A stretch of DNA of 64,000 bases, taken from contig JAQXIM010000102.1 in assembly GCA_029007785.1 (NCBI GenBank), positions 1 to 64,000 of the forward strand, given 5' to 3'. The DNA is from Clostridiales bacterium. GTDB taxonomy: Bacteria > Bacillota > Clostridia > Lachnospirales > Lachnospiraceae. The notes under the pieces were generated by a model, which was given only the letters and a program-made list of their open reading frames with translations, ran no database searches and was not told the DNA's origin. Of this stretch, positions 51,393 to 60,830 are shown piece by piece (the stretch's first letter is position 1; each line of letters starts with the position of its first letter). Both the position numbers and the translations under genes were made by a program.

Positions 51393-52175
51393 ATGATAAC
51401 CAGTGCTGCGAACCAACAGATTCGTCAGATCCGGGCCTTAATCAGTCGGAGCAAAGTCAGAAATGAAGAAAAACAATTTGTCGTAGAGGGACGTAAGATG
51501 GTGGAAGAAGCACCGGAAGAACGCCTGGTACGTGTTTATTGTTCGGAAGCCTTTTCTTTGGAAGAAAAAAATCACGATATTCTTGAGAAATATCATCCGG
51601 AGATTGTGGCGGATTCTGTCTTTAAAGGAATGTCAGATACTCAGACACCTCAGGGAATCCTGGCGGTTGTCCGTCAGAATTCCTGCCAGTGGAGTGATCT
51701 TATCCGGGAAAAAAGGCCGGTTCTTATCCTGGAATCCATTCAGGATCCCGGAAATTTGGGGACGATGATCCGTACCGGTGAAGGTGCAGGAATTGCCGGG
51801 ATTATCATGAACCGAATGACAGTGGATGTATATAATCCCAAGACGATTCGTTCTACAATGGGTTCTGTTTACCGTGTTCCTTTTTATGTTTCTGACTGTC
51901 TGGAGCAGGATATTCAGCGCCTTCGGCAGGAGGGATACCGTATCTTTGCAGCCCATCTGAAGGGACGGAACAGTTACGCCAAAGAGAATTATAAGGAAGC
52001 GTCTGCCTTCCTGATTGGGAACGAGGGAAATGGCCTCAGCGATGAAATAGCTGCCCTGGCAGATACTTATATTCGTATTCCCATGGAGGGAAGAGTGGAG
52101 TCTTTGAATGCGGCAATTGCAGCTTCTTTATTGATGTATGAAGCCCAGAGACAGCGTCTTACCGGTACGGAATGA
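51393..52175 (+). CDS. SpoU/TrmH family RNA 2'-O-methyltransferase
   Basis: A 260-aa SPOUT methylase. The N-terminal substrate-binding domain starts AANQQIRQIRALISRSKVRN and has FVVEGRKMVEEA; the knot domain carries LESIQDPGNLGTMIRTGEGAGI, the family motif with catalytic Arg, then LIGNEGNGLSDE and RIPMEGRVESLNAAIAASLLMYE. It methylates ribose in rRNA (RlmB/TsnR-like), though the target nucleotide cannot be named. AGGAAG lies before ATG 51393. Confidence 0.92.
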   Translation: MITSAANQQIRQIRALISRSKVRNEEKQFVVEGRKMVEEAPEERLVRVYCSEAFSLEEKNHDILEKYHPEIVADSVFKGMSDTQTPQGILAVVRQNSCQWSDLIREKRPVLILESIQDPGNLGTMIRTGEGAGIAGIIMNRMTVDVYNPKTIRSTMGSVYRVPFYVSDCLEQDIQRLRQEGYRIFAAHLKGRNSYAKENYKEASAFLIGNEGNGLSDEIAALADTYIRIPMEGRVESLNAAIAASLLMYEAQRQRLTGTE

Positions 52176-52348
52176 CAGAAAGAAGGGAGACAGCTAACCA
52201 GAACAGAAAGTAAATAAGACTGTAATTCTGGGCGAAATAGAAAGCACATATTAATAATAGAAAGTTTAGACTCTGATAACTTTATATTATTAAGCGAGCA
52301 AGAAGTTAGAATAAAAAGAAAATTATTAAGAATAATCAGAAATATTAC

Positions 52349-52391
52349 AGGGGGATTTCATTGATAGCAGTGAAGTCCCTTTGCTTTTTTG
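52349..52391 (+). terminator. Terminator after the methylase gene
   Basis: AGGGGGATTTCATTG pairs with CAGTGAAGTCCCT (one bulge), followed by TTTGCTTTTTT. The remaining spacer 52176-52348 is A/T-rich with no gene. Confidence 0.75.
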
Positions 52392-52480
52392 CCGAAACTT
52401 AAGGAAATTTTTGCAAAAGCTATCGAAATGGGGAATGAATCCCTTTTTTGGCACTGAAATCAGGCTGAAGTGGGGGACAC

Positions 52481-52509
52481 TTGACAAAAGTTGTTAAGAG
52501 TGGTATATT
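52481..52509 (+). promoter_or_regulatory. Promoter of the 3D-domain gene
   Basis: TTGACA and TATATT with 17 bases between them; about 130 nt of leader. Confidence 0.75.
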
Positions 52510-52644
52510 ATTTTTGTAACAATTACGTAACAAGTGTTACGGATTGTTAGCAAATGGTTTCCCTTGAAGATTACATACACTGGGTTTTGGAATTTCGCCC
52601 CGGTATAAGAAATCCGAGGAAGCCAGAGAATAATGGAGGTATTT

Positions 52645-53652
52645 ATGAACCAGAAACGAATCCGCCGAGGTATCTGCACTGTTCTTACGGCAATGATGTG
52701 CTTATTTGCAGTAGCTACCTTGGGAACTGCCAATATGAAGGCGGACGCAGCCTCTGCAAAAGTAGCCTTCGTCTCATCTGTAAAAGAGAGTGTTGAGGAA
52801 AATGCAAAGATGGCAGGCGTAACGAAAGGAACGGCAATTTCTGTCACAGATGTTTCCAAGAGTGCCAATGTATATGCAAAGAGAAATACCGATTCTGCTT
52901 TGATGGGACGTCTCTACCGCGGTTCTGCTGCCTATGTGGTAAAGACAAAAGGAAGTTGGAGTTACATTACTTCCGGTTCTCTCAAGGGTTGGGTAAAATC
53001 CCAGTATCTGGTAACCGGTAAGGCTGCCAAGAAATTGGTAAAATCCATGAATCCGCAGGTAGCAACCGTTACGGCCAGCGAACTGAATGTACGAAAAGAG
53101 GCAAGTACTTCTTCTGCCATCCTGACTTCAGTTCCCACCGATACTCAGTTTGTTGTTCTGAGTGTTAAGAACAATTGGGTGAAGGTACGTATAACGAACA
53201 GTGTAGTGGGATACATTTATAAGAAATATACAAACATTGAAAACGGTCTTTATACTGGAGTTACCAAGGAAATGGAAAACAGTATGAAGGATCTGATGAA
53301 GAATCAGCAGGAGGAAGATGAGGTTTCTTCTAATAATAAAACAGAAGATTCCGGAAATTGGGTCAGCCTTGGTAAATTCAAAATTACTGCTTACTGCGCT
53401 TGTGCAAAATGCAATGGCAGTGCCAATGCAGGAAAAACAGCATCAGGCGCCACTCCTTCCGTCGGCACTACGGTAGCAGTTGATCGTTCCGTAATTTCTC
53501 TGGGAACGAAAATTAAACTGGGAAACAGTGATAATGTGTATGTAGCACAGGATACTGGTGTAAAAGGAAATCACATTGATGTGTTCCATGGATCCCATAG
53601 TGAAGCATTGGACTTTGGTGTAAAATATCTGGAAGTATTTGTTTGTCGGTAA
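52645..53652 (+). CDS. Secreted SH3 and 3D-domain cell-wall protein
   Basis: A 335-aa secreted protein. Signal peptide to about residue 36 (KADAA cleavage), two bacterial SH3-like domains (about 65-122 and 138-196; ELNVRKEASTSSAIL, VVGYIYKKY), a short acidic linker, and a C-terminal 3D domain (242-335). The three conserved aspartates are Asp280 (VAVD), Asp303 (AQDTG) and Asp312 (IDVF). The 3D domain is the fold of MltA/Sps/RpfB-like peptidoglycan lytic enzymes. ATG 52645 follows GGAGG five bases upstream; an ATG at 52633 overlaps that site. Own promoter and terminator. Probably a wall-remodelling enzyme. Confidence 0.9.
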   Translation: MNQKRIRRGICTVLTAMMCLFAVATLGTANMKADAASAKVAFVSSVKESVEENAKMAGVTKGTAISVTDVSKSANVYAKRNTDSALMGRLYRGSAAYVVKTKGSWSYITSGSLKGWVKSQYLVTGKAAKKLVKSMNPQVATVTASELNVRKEASTSSAILTSVPTDTQFVVLSVKNNWVKVRITNSVVGYIYKKYTNIENGLYTGVTKEMENSMKDLMKNQQEEDEVSSNNKTEDSGNWVSLGKFKITAYCACAKCNGSANAGKTASGATPSVGTTVAVDRSVISLGTKIKLGNSDNVYVAQDTGVKGNHIDVFHGSHSEALDFGVKYLEVFVCR

Positions 53653-53670
53653 TCACTGGTAAAACAAAGA

Positions 53671-53718
53671 ACCAAGAAAAAGCGAATCGGTTTTCCGATT
53701 CGCTTTTTCTTGGTTTTG
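53671..53718. terminator. Bidirectional terminator with a 20-bp perfect stem
   Basis: ACCAAGAAAAAGCGAATCGG, loop TTTT, and its exact complement, followed by TTTT. Serves the 3D-domain gene and the converging deacetylase gene. Confidence 0.92.
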
Positions 53719-53730
53719 GGATTTTTCATA

Positions 53731-54666
53731 TTACTGAGCGCTGCCGTGACCTTTATGAAGAGAGAGATCTGCTTCGTAGTAATCATATAGTTCAGATACA
53801 GTAAGCAGTTCATAACCGTTTTTAATCAGCCAGGGAACAATTTCCTCCACCGCATCTGCCGTTTCACTATGGATATCATGCATCAGGATAATGTCTCCGC
53901 CTTTGACATTTTCCTTTATGTTCTGACAGGTAGCATCAGCATCTCTAGTCTTCCAGTCCAATGTATCCAGAGACCAGAGAATAATCGGAATGTCCAGCGA
54001 TTCTTTCAGGGAAGCGGTGATATCGCCCCACGGGGGCCGCATTACCGTTACTTTTCCGCCGGATGCTTCTTCAATGGAAGCAATACTTTGGCTCATTTCG
54101 TTATTGACTTCGTCTTCACTTAATTTGGAAAGAGCTGCATGAGTATTGGTGTGACTGCCCAATTCACAGCCAAGGCTGACTTCCCGCTGCAGTGCTTCCG
54201 GATTTTTGGAAGCGTTTTCTCCTACTATAAAAAAGGTAGCATGGGCACTGTTTTCTTCCAGAACATCCAGAATCCGGTTGGTGGAATCAGAACCGGGACC
54301 ATCATCAAAAGTAAGGGCTACAGCTGGTTTTCCTGTCTGAGAAAAAGTCTTGACGGTGGGATCGGATGAAGAATTTGTTTCAGACGACGATCCGGTTTTC
54401 TCATCCGAAACCGTGTCTGTCTCTTCTGTCTGGGATTCCATAATGCTGCGATATACTTCATCTCCATTCTCCAGACCGGGAATGGTGACCTTCAGAAGTT
54501 CTGTATCCTCCTCGGCAGCTAAGGAAGAAGAGTTCTCCCTCGTGTTTGCTGTCTGTTCTTCCTGGGAGGTAGTTTGAGATAATTTCTCGCTGCTTTGACC
54601 ACAGGCACTGCAGGAGGCTGCGGTTAATAGAACAGCCAAAGAAAGCCAAATACGATAATTTTTCAT
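53731..54666 (-). CDS. Polysaccharide deacetylase lipoprotein (NodB family)
   Basis: A 311-aa protein with a signal sequence and Cys at 19 or 22 in a plausible lipobox (AASCSAC), a Ser/Glu/Thr-rich linker to about residue 108, and a NodB domain. Motif 1 TFDDGP has Asp121-Asp122, motif 2 HTNTH gives metal ligands His172 and His176, motif 3 is RPPWG, motif 4 WSLDTLDW, and motif 5 LMHDIH. It removes acetyl groups from peptidoglycan or another surface glycan. GGAGG lies just before the ATG. Monocistronic on the minus strand. Confidence 0.92.
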   Translation of the reverse strand: MKNYRIWLSLAVLLTAASCSACGQSSEKLSQTTSQEEQTANTRENSSSLAAEEDTELLKVTIPGLENGDEVYRSIMESQTEETDTVSDEKTGSSSETNSSSDPTVKTFSQTGKPAVALTFDDGPGSDSTNRILDVLEENSAHATFFIVGENASKNPEALQREVSLGCELGSHTNTHAALSKLSEDEVNNEMSQSIASIEEASGGKVTVMRPPWGDITASLKESLDIPIILWSLDTLDWKTRDADATCQNIKENVKGGDIILMHDIHSETADAVEEIVPWLIKNGYELLTVSELYDYYEADLSLHKGHGSAQ

Positions 54667-54932
54667 GTTTCCTCCGGGAGCCGCATCGACGGCGGCATAT
54701 TCTTATTCATTTCTATTTACAAGATCAGATTATAGCAGACCCTTAGGAGGGAAGCAAGGAAGAAAGAATGATGGTTTTCTTAATTTTCAGCCTTTTCAGG
54801 CTATTGAACTTATTTTGTAATTGCATTAGCCACTGAAATAGAGTATGATACAGATAGTATATGTCGATGTGGGAAATGATATATGAGTTTCATCGATGGA
54901 ATTCGATGAGAGAGGTGAGGAGGTGCAGATGA

Positions 54933-55367
54933 ATGGAGCCCATTTATTGGCTGCTTATCATGGTTGTATTTCTTGTTATTGAAATCATCACTTTAGGGCT
55001 GACGACCATATGGTTTGCCGGAGGTTCCCTGATTGCTTTTTTTGCAGCATTGCTGGGAGCAGGATTATCAGTTCAGGTTGGCATCTTTGTAGCAGTATCT
55101 GTAGTACTGCTGATCTTTACGAGACCCATTGCATCCCGTTATTTTAATCGAAATACGGAAAAAACAAATGTGGACAGTCTGGCCGGGAAGACAGCGGTAG
55201 TTACAGAAGACATCAATAATCTGGAATCCAGAGGTCTGGTTCAAATGGATGGCAACATCTGGAGCGCTCGTTCGGAAGGAGATGAAGTACTGAAAGCAGG
55301 AACCCTTGTTCAGGTTGTGAGAGTAAAAGGTGTGAAATTATTGGTGAAGAGGGTGGAAGAAGCATAG
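54933..55367 (+). CDS. NfeD family membrane protein
   Basis: A 144-aa protein with two or three N-terminal membrane helices and a soluble OB-fold domain (AGKTAVVTEDINNLESRGLVQMDGNIWSARSEGDEV). Short NfeD proteins act with SPFH proteins; the SPFH gene follows at 55447. GAGGAGG lies ten bases before ATG 54933. The pair probably organises membrane microdomains. Confidence 0.92.
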   Translation: MEPIYWLLIMVVFLVIEIITLGLTTIWFAGGSLIAFFAALLGAGLSVQVGIFVAVSVVLLIFTRPIASRYFNRNTEKTNVDSLAGKTAVVTEDINNLESRGLVQMDGNIWSARSEGDEVLKAGTLVQVVRVKGVKLLVKRVEEA

Positions 55368-55446
55368 TAATTATCGATGAGGAGAAGAAAATTTTGGAAT
55401 CGGCAAGGAAACCGATTCTCCAAGAAGGATTAAGGAGGAGTCATAT

Positions 55447-56394
55447 ATGGGTAGATTGATTGGTTACTTTCTTGTTTTAATTTTAGTCTTATTTGTTTTG
55501 GCGATTCTGGCATCTTGTGTCAAAATTGTGCCTCAGGCAAGAGCCTATGTAGTAGAACGTCTGGGAGCCTATATTGGTACCTGGTCTGTAGGTCTTCATT
55601 TTAAATTTCCCTTTATTGACCGCGTAGCCAAGAAAGTGAATCTGAAGGAACAAGTAATTGATTTTAAACCTCAGCCGGTTATTACGAAAGATAATGTAAC
55701 CATGCAGATTGATACGGTAGTATTTTTTCAGATTACCGATCCGAAGGCATATGCTTATGAAGTTGAGAATCCGTTGATGGCGATTGAAAATCTGACAGCA
55801 ACAACTCTGAGAAATATCATGGGTGACCTGGAATTGGATCAGACTCTGACCTCCCGTGAACTCATCAATGCCAAGATGAGAACTCAGCTGGATGTAGCAA
55901 CGGATCCCTGGGGAATTAAGGTAAACCGTGTGGAACTGAAGAATATCATTCCGCCCCGTGAGATTCAGGATTCCATGGAGAAGCAGATGAAGGCAGAGCG
56001 TGAGCGCCGTGAGAAGATTCTGCAGGCAGAAGGTGAAAAGAAATCCACGATTCTGGTAGCGGAAGGCTATAAGGAAAAAGCAATTCTGGAGGCACAGGCC
56101 GAGAAAGAAGCGGCAATTCTTCGGGCAGAAGCAAAGAAAGAGGCAATGATCCGGGAAGCAGAAGGACAGTCGGAAGCGATTGTAAAGGTACAGCAGGCAA
56201 ATGCAGAAGGTATTCGTTTGATTCGGGAAGCCGGAGCAGATGAAACGGTTCTTCAGCTGAAGAGTCTGGAAGCCTTCGCCAAAGCAGCTGACGGTAAATC
56301 AACGAAGATTATTATTCCTTCCAATATTCAGGGAATGGTGGGCACACTTTCAGCCCTGACAGAAGCGGTGAAGGATTCCGGTGAAACGAAATAA
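55447..56394 (+). CDS. SPFH/stomatin-like (band 7) protein
   Basis: A 315-aa protein with one N-terminal membrane helix, the SPFH domain (VPQARAYVVERLGAY, KEQVIDFKPQPVITKDNVTM, MGDLELDQTLTSRELIN) and a long Ala/Glu/Lys coiled coil at about 185-255, as in QmcA/YbbK. It forms large rings that define membrane domains and bind the NfeD partner encoded upstream. GGAGG before the ATG; terminator right after. Confidence 0.94.
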   Translation: MGRLIGYFLVLILVLFVLAILASCVKIVPQARAYVVERLGAYIGTWSVGLHFKFPFIDRVAKKVNLKEQVIDFKPQPVITKDNVTMQIDTVVFFQITDPKAYAYEVENPLMAIENLTATTLRNIMGDLELDQTLTSRELINAKMRTQLDVATDPWGIKVNRVELKNIIPPREIQDSMEKQMKAERERREKILQAEGEKKSTILVAEGYKEKAILEAQAEKEAAILRAEAKKEAMIREAEGQSEAIVKVQQANAEGIRLIREAGADETVLQLKSLEAFAKAADGKSTKIIIPSNIQGMVGTLSALTEAVKDSGETK

Positions 56395-56407
56395 TGGATA
56401 GTCGTTA

Positions 56408-56454
56408 AAAGAACGGCCGGCTCCACAATGATCTTGTGGAGCCGGTTGTTCTTT
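56408..56454 (+). terminator. Terminator after the SPFH gene
   Basis: CCGGCTCCACAA pairs with TTGTGGAGCCGG, and outer AAAGAAC pairs with GTTCTTT. Confidence 0.88.
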
Positions 56455-56581
56455 ACATATAAATTCAGGAAAACCACGAAAGAAAGCGGTGGACAAAGGA
56501 AAATTTCCTTTTTGAGAGAGAAGATCAAAAGAATATGATTATTCAGCTGCTTTCAAATTCCTGGATTTCTGTTAAAAATGC

Positions 56582-56610
56582 TTGATATTTGTGGATGGAT
56601 TCAGTATGAT
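56582..56610 (+). promoter_or_regulatory. Promoter of lepB
   Basis: TTGATA and TATGAT with 17 bases between; a leader of about 40 nt to the TTG start. Confidence 0.65.
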
Positions 56611-56657
56611 AAATAATAGTGTCTGTTTCAATGGATGATTTAATAGGAGGAAAGAAT

Positions 56658-57242
56658 TTGGACGAAGCAAAGACAAAATCGTCGGTTTCAGGAAACAATG
56701 GTAAAGGTACCGCCCAAAAATCCTTTTTTCGGGAACTGCTGCCTTATCTGATTATTATAGCGGCAGTCCTGGTAATCCGTACATTTTTTTTGATCAATGC
56801 CAGTATTCCTACGGAATCCATGGAGAATACGATTCTCCCTAAAAGTCGGGTAATGGGGCTGAAATGTACGTATTGGTTTCATGAACCGGAACGGGGAGAT
56901 ATTGTGGTTTTCCATGCGCCGGATGAACCGGAGATACTGTATGTCAAGAGACTTATCGGTCTGCCGGGAGATACGGTAGAGATTATCGATGGAGTGACTT
57001 ATGTCAATGGAGAAGAACTGCAGGAAGATTATCTGAAGGAAGAAATGTATGATGAAGATTATGGTCCTTATGAAGTGCCGGAAGACTGTTACTTTATGAT
57101 GGGCGATAATCGAAATGAATCCCTGGATGCCCGTTTCTGGGAGAATACATATGTAACGGATGATGCCATTGTTGGAAAAGTATATTTTACTTACTGGCCG
57201 TCCATTCGATGGCTTGATGGAACTGCCCATTATGAAGATTAA
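56658..57242 (+). CDS. lepB: Signal peptidase I
   Basis: A 194-aa membrane protease cleaving signal peptides outside the membrane. One N-terminal helix (LLPYLIIIAAVLVIRTFFLI), catalytic Ser in IPTESMENTI, catalytic Lys in YVKRLIGLPGD, and box E MGDNRNESLDARFW. The TTG at 56658 is chosen because AGGAGG (56645-56650) lies seven bases before it; the frame is open to GTG 56619 and ATG 56631, but then the Shine-Dalgarno sequence would be coding. Normal length for the Gram-positive type. Confidence 0.93.
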   Translation: MDEAKTKSSVSGNNGKGTAQKSFFRELLPYLIIIAAVLVIRTFFLINASIPTESMENTILPKSRVMGLKCTYWFHEPERGDIVVFHAPDEPEILYVKRLIGLPGDTVEIIDGVTYVNGEELQEDYLKEEMYDEDYGPYEVPEDCYFMMGDNRNESLDARFWENTYVTDDAIVGKVYFTYWPSIRWLDGTAHYED

Positions 57243-57369
57243 GACCCTGGAAAAAAGAACAGCCAGATGTTAAAAATAGGGCTGGTACTTTTAAACAAAG
57301 TATGATATAATGGCAAACTGACTAAATGAATTTCATGATTTACCCATAGAATCAAGGAGGAAACACAAA

Positions 57370-58650
57370 ATGAGTGTTAGTGTAGAAAAGATGGAAAAGA
57401 ATCTGGCAAAATTGACCGTTGAGATTTCGGTAGAAGATATCGAAAAAGCCATGGAGAAGGTTTATCAGCAGTCCAAGGGTCAGATTCAGCTGCCTGGCTT
57501 CCGCAAGGGAAAAGCACCTCGCAAAATCGTAGAGAAAATGTATGGTAAGGATGTATTCCTTCAGGATGCGGTAAACGAGGCAGTACCGGATGCTTATGAG
57601 GCTGCATGCCAGGAAAGTGATCTGGTTATTGTTTCCCAGCCTCAGATTGAATACACTCAGGTTGAGCTGGGCAAACCCGTTGTTTTTGTTGCAACCGTAG
57701 CAACGAAGCCGGAAGTTACTTTGGGCGAGTACAAAGGACTTGAAGTGGAGACGGAAGCGGTAGAAGTTACCGAAGAAGACGTTCTTGCTGAGATCAAGAA
57801 AGAGCAGGAAAAGAACGCTACCACCAAGACGGTAGAAGACAGAGCCGTAGAAGATGGCGACATGATCGAACTGGATTTTGAAGGTTTCATTGATGGCGTT
57901 CCTTTTGAAGGCGGCAAGGGTGAAGACTTTGCTCTGACCATTGGTTCCCATTCCTTTATTGATACCTTTGAAGAGCAGCTGATCGGTGCTAACATCGGCG
58001 AAGAGAAAGAGATCAATGTTACCTTCCCTGCTGAGTACCATGCTGCTGAGCTGGCAGGAAAGCCTGCTATGTTCAAGGCTACTGTAAAGAGCATCAAAGT
58101 AAAAGAACTGCCTGAACTGAACGATGAGTTCGCAGGTGAAGTATCTGAATTTGAAACTCTGGATGAGTACAAAGCAGATGTTCAGAAGAAACTGACCGAG
58201 CGTAAAGAAGCAGCTGCAAAGACCGCAAAAGAAGACGCTCTGGTTGAAAAGGTTGTAGAAAATGCACAGATGGATATCCCGGATCTGATGGTTGAGTCTC
58301 AGGCAAGAACCATGGTTCAGGAATTTGCACAGAGACTGCAGTATCAGGGACTGAGCCTGGAACAGTACATGCAGTACACCGGAATGACTGCAGAGTCCAT
58401 GATGGAGCAGAACAAAGCTACCGCACTGAAGAAGATTCAGAGCAGACTGGTTCTGGAAGCAGTTGCTGCTGCTGAAAATCTGGAAGCCAGCGAAGAAGAT
58501 GTTCAGGCTGAGATCGATAAGATGGCAGAACAGTACGGAATGGATGCAGAGCAGATTAAGACTATGTTGACCGAAGATCAGATGGAAGATCTGAAGGGCA
58601 ATATTGCTGTTCAGAAGGCTGTTGATGTTATTTATGACGCAGCAAAATAA
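57370..58650 (+). CDS. tig: Trigger factor
   Basis: A 426-aa ribosome-bound chaperone with peptidyl-prolyl isomerase activity. The ribosome-docking loop GFRKGKAPRKIVEK is near residues 43-56, the FKBP domain around GDMIELDFEGFIDGVPFEGG, and the helical C-terminal domain ends QKAVDVIYDAAK. AAGGAGG lies before the ATG; TATAAT at 57306 is a possible -10 box. First gene of the tig-clpP-clpX-lon-engB cluster. Confidence 0.97.
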   Translation: MSVSVEKMEKNLAKLTVEISVEDIEKAMEKVYQQSKGQIQLPGFRKGKAPRKIVEKMYGKDVFLQDAVNEAVPDAYEAACQESDLVIVSQPQIEYTQVELGKPVVFVATVATKPEVTLGEYKGLEVETEAVEVTEEDVLAEIKKEQEKNATTKTVEDRAVEDGDMIELDFEGFIDGVPFEGGKGEDFALTIGSHSFIDTFEEQLIGANIGEEKEINVTFPAEYHAAELAGKPAMFKATVKSIKVKELPELNDEFAGEVSEFETLDEYKADVQKKLTERKEAAAKTAKEDALVEKVVENAQMDIPDLMVESQARTMVQEFAQRLQYQGLSLEQYMQYTGMTAESMMEQNKATALKKIQSRLVLEAVAAAENLEASEEDVQAEIDKMAEQYGMDAEQIKTMLTEDQMEDLKGNIAVQKAVDVIYDAAK

Positions 58651-58675
58651 TACATTCTAAGGATGTTTACGGCAG

Positions 58676-58708
58676 GAGATCCGGTGTGAAATATACACCG
58701 GATTCTGT
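58676..58708 (+). other. Hairpin between tig and clpP
   Basis: ATCCGGTGT pairs with ACACCGGAT around a seven-base loop; no U tract. It may set relative expression of tig and clpP or be a processing site. Confidence 0.45.
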
Positions 58709-58758
58709 CCGTTATTGGAACAAATCGCGAGAGATATTTCAGCGGGAGGTTTATAGTT

Positions 58759-59340
58759 ATGAGTTTAGTGCCTTATGTTATTGAATCCAGCAGCCGCGGA
58801 GAGAGAACCTTTGACATTTATTCCCGCCTTTTGAAAGACAGAATTGTTTTTCTGGGAGAGGAAGTAAATGATGTGACAGCCAGTCTTGTAGTTGCTCAGC
58901 TGCTGTTTTTGGAATCTGAGGATCCCAGCAAAGATATTCAGTTGTACATTAACAGTCCCGGCGGATCTGTTACTGCCGGTATGGCAATTTATGATACAAT
59001 GAATTACATTAAATGTGATGTGTCCACGATTTGTATTGGTATGGCAGCCAGCATGGGAGCATTTTTGCTTTCCAGCGGAGCCAAAGGAAAAAGATATGCA
59101 TTGCCCAACGCAGAGGTTATGATTCATCAGCCCTCCGGTGGTGCTCAGGGACAAGCTACAGAGATTCGCATCGTTGCAGAGCAAATCCTTAAGACAAAGA
59201 AAAAACTGAATGAGATTCTTTCTGCCAATACGGGTCAGCCTTTGGAAGTCATTGAAAGAGATACAGAGAGAGACAATTATATGACAGCAGAAGAGGCCAT
59301 GGCTTATGGTCTGGTGGACGCTGTAATTAAGAATCGATAA
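58759..59340 (+). CDS. clpP: ATP-dependent Clp protease proteolytic subunit
   Basis: A 193-aa serine protease subunit forming tetradecamers that work with ClpX. Catalytic Ser98 in [11 protein letters not shown] and His123 in MIHQPSGG; the Asp lies in the RDTERDNY region. GGGAGG before the ATG. It ends ten bases before clpX. Confidence 0.98.
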   Translation: MSLVPYVIESSSRGERTFDIYSRLLKDRIVFLGEEVNDVTASLVVAQLLFLESEDPSKDIQLYINSPGGSVTAGMAIYDTMNYIKCDVSTICIGMAASMGAFLLSSGAKGKRYALPNAEVMIHQPSGGAQGQATEIRIVAEQILKTKKKLNEILSANTGQPLEVIERDTERDNYMTAEEAMAYGLVDAVIKNR

Positions 59341-59350
59341 GGAGTAGAGC

Positions 59351-60604
59351 ATGGCAAAAGGATATGAGGATCAGCTGTGTTGTTCTTTTTGTGGGAAAAA
59401 GCAGGTGCAGGTTCAGAAGCTTATTGCAGGAAACAAAAAAGATGTTTATATCTGCGATGAGTGTGTAGAGCTTTGCGCAGAACTTCTTGAGGAAGAGTTC
59501 GAAGGACCTGATCATGAGAATGCAGGACCTATTGAATTGAAGAAACCCCAGGAAATCAAAGCTTTTCTGGATCAGTATGTGATTGGGCAGGATGAAGCAA
59601 AGAAAGTTCTGTCTGTAGCGGTATACAATCATTACAAAAGAATCACGGCGGAAACCAATTCAGACGTGGAGATTCAAAAGAGTAATATCTTAATGCTGGG
59701 TCCCACCGGCTCCGGTAAAACATTTTTGGCCCAGACCATTGCCAGATTGTTGAATGTTCCCTTCGCCATTGCAGATGCTACCGCATTGACTGAGGCGGGA
59801 TATGTTGGTGAAGATGTGGAAAACATTCTGCTGAAGCTGATTCAGGCGGCAGATTATGATATTTCCAGAGCAGAATACGGAATTATCTATCTGGATGAGA
59901 TTGATAAGATTACGAAAAAATCCGAGAATGTATCCATTACCAGAGATGTATCCGGTGAAGGGGTTCAGCAGGCACTGCTGAAGATTCTGGAAGGAACGGT
60001 TGCCAGTGTACCTCCCCAGGGAGGCCGAAAACATCCTCACCAGGAAATGTTTCAGATTGATACAACAAATATTCTGTTCATCTGCGGAGGAGCCTTTGAT
60101 GGTTTGGAAAAAATCATTGAGCGTCGTCTGGGATCGAATACCATTGGTTTTAATGCAGAAGTTCATGAGAAGACCGACGCAAGGATCGGAGATCTCCTGA
60201 AGCAGGTGATGCCTCAGGATCTTATCAAATTTGGGTTGATTCCCGAATTTGTAGGTCGTGTACCCATGATGGTATCTCTGGACCTTCTGGATGAAGAGGC
60301 TCTTGTTCGTATTCTGACAGAACCGAAGAATGCCATTACGAAACAGTATCAAAAGCTGTTTGAGATGGATAACGTGGATTTAGTGTTCACGGATGAAGCT
60401 ATTCGTGCCATTGCAGCCAAATCTTTCGAGAGAAAAACAGGAGCCCGCGGCCTTCGTTCGATCATGGAAAAGGCAATGATGGATCTTATGTTTACGATCC
60501 CGTCCGATGATCGAATCGGACAGTGTGTGGTAACGGAAGGTGTGATCCAGGGAGATGGAGATCCTGAATTAATTATGCGTGAGGTCAATGTACCGGCACG
60601 CTGA
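59351..60604 (+). CDS. clpX: ATP-dependent Clp protease ATP-binding subunit ClpX
   Basis: A 417-aa AAA+ unfoldase. The N-terminal zinc-binding domain has CSFC (11-14) and CDEC (35-38), the Walker A is GPTGSGKT, Walker [11 protein letters not shown], sensor region [10 protein letters not shown], and the IGF loop needed to dock on ClpP is present as NTIGFNAE. Coupled to clpP. Confidence 0.98.
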   Translation: MAKGYEDQLCCSFCGKKQVQVQKLIAGNKKDVYICDECVELCAELLEEEFEGPDHENAGPIELKKPQEIKAFLDQYVIGQDEAKKVLSVAVYNHYKRITAETNSDVEIQKSNILMLGPTGSGKTFLAQTIARLLNVPFAIADATALTEAGYVGEDVENILLKLIQAADYDISRAEYGIIYLDEIDKITKKSENVSITRDVSGEGVQQALLKILEGTVASVPPQGGRKHPHQEMFQIDTTNILFICGGAFDGLEKIIERRLGSNTIGFNAEVHEKTDARIGDLLKQVMPQDLIKFGLIPEFVGRVPMMVSLDLLDEEALVRILTEPKNAITKQYQKLFEMDNVDLVFTDEAIRAIAAKSFERKTGARGLRSIMEKAMMDLMFTIPSDDRIGQCVVTEGVIQGDGDPELIMREVNVPAR

Positions 60605-60622
60605 TCCTTCGCGGCAGATATT

Positions 60623-60641
60623 ATGCTTTCATTGAGAGCAT
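60623..60641 (+). other. Hairpin after clpX
   Basis: ATGCTTTC-ATT-GAGAGCAT, 8-bp stem with one G-U pair; no U tract. Confidence 0.4.
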
Positions 60642-60658
60642 GATGAAAATATTAGAGA

Positions 60659-60671
60659 TTTGAGGGTCAAA
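60659..60671 (+). promoter_or_regulatory. Possible operator TTTGA-GGG-TCAAA upstream of lon
   Basis: A short inverted repeat containing GGTCAAA, the half-site word of CtsR boxes, but not the full direct-repeat CtsR site. Weak evidence. Confidence 0.25.
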
Positions 60672-60715
60672 ACTTATTACGGATTGTTCCGCCATAAGTG
60701 GCTGCTGTAATCATT

Positions 60716-60771
60716 AAGATTCTTCATACTGCATTCGTAGTGTTGTGATTCGAAGCAGTGTGAAGAATCTT
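60716..60771 (+). other. 17-bp stem hairpin upstream of lon
   Basis: AAGATTCTTCATACTGC pairs with GCAGTGTGAAGAATCTT (one G-U). Followed by TTTGAC, not a long U tract, so it may be an attenuator or mRNA-processing structure between clpX and lon. Confidence 0.6.
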
Positions 60772-60830
60772 TGACTATGGGAAAATGATATGTTCAGCCA
60801 GGACTGGTAATTCAGATCTTTGGAAGAATT

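Noticed and set aside
60605-60830. Full CtsR or CIRCE heat-shock operator
   Set aside because: Only a single GGTCAAA word is present; the direct repeat of CtsR and the TTAGCACTC inverted repeat of CIRCE are absent.
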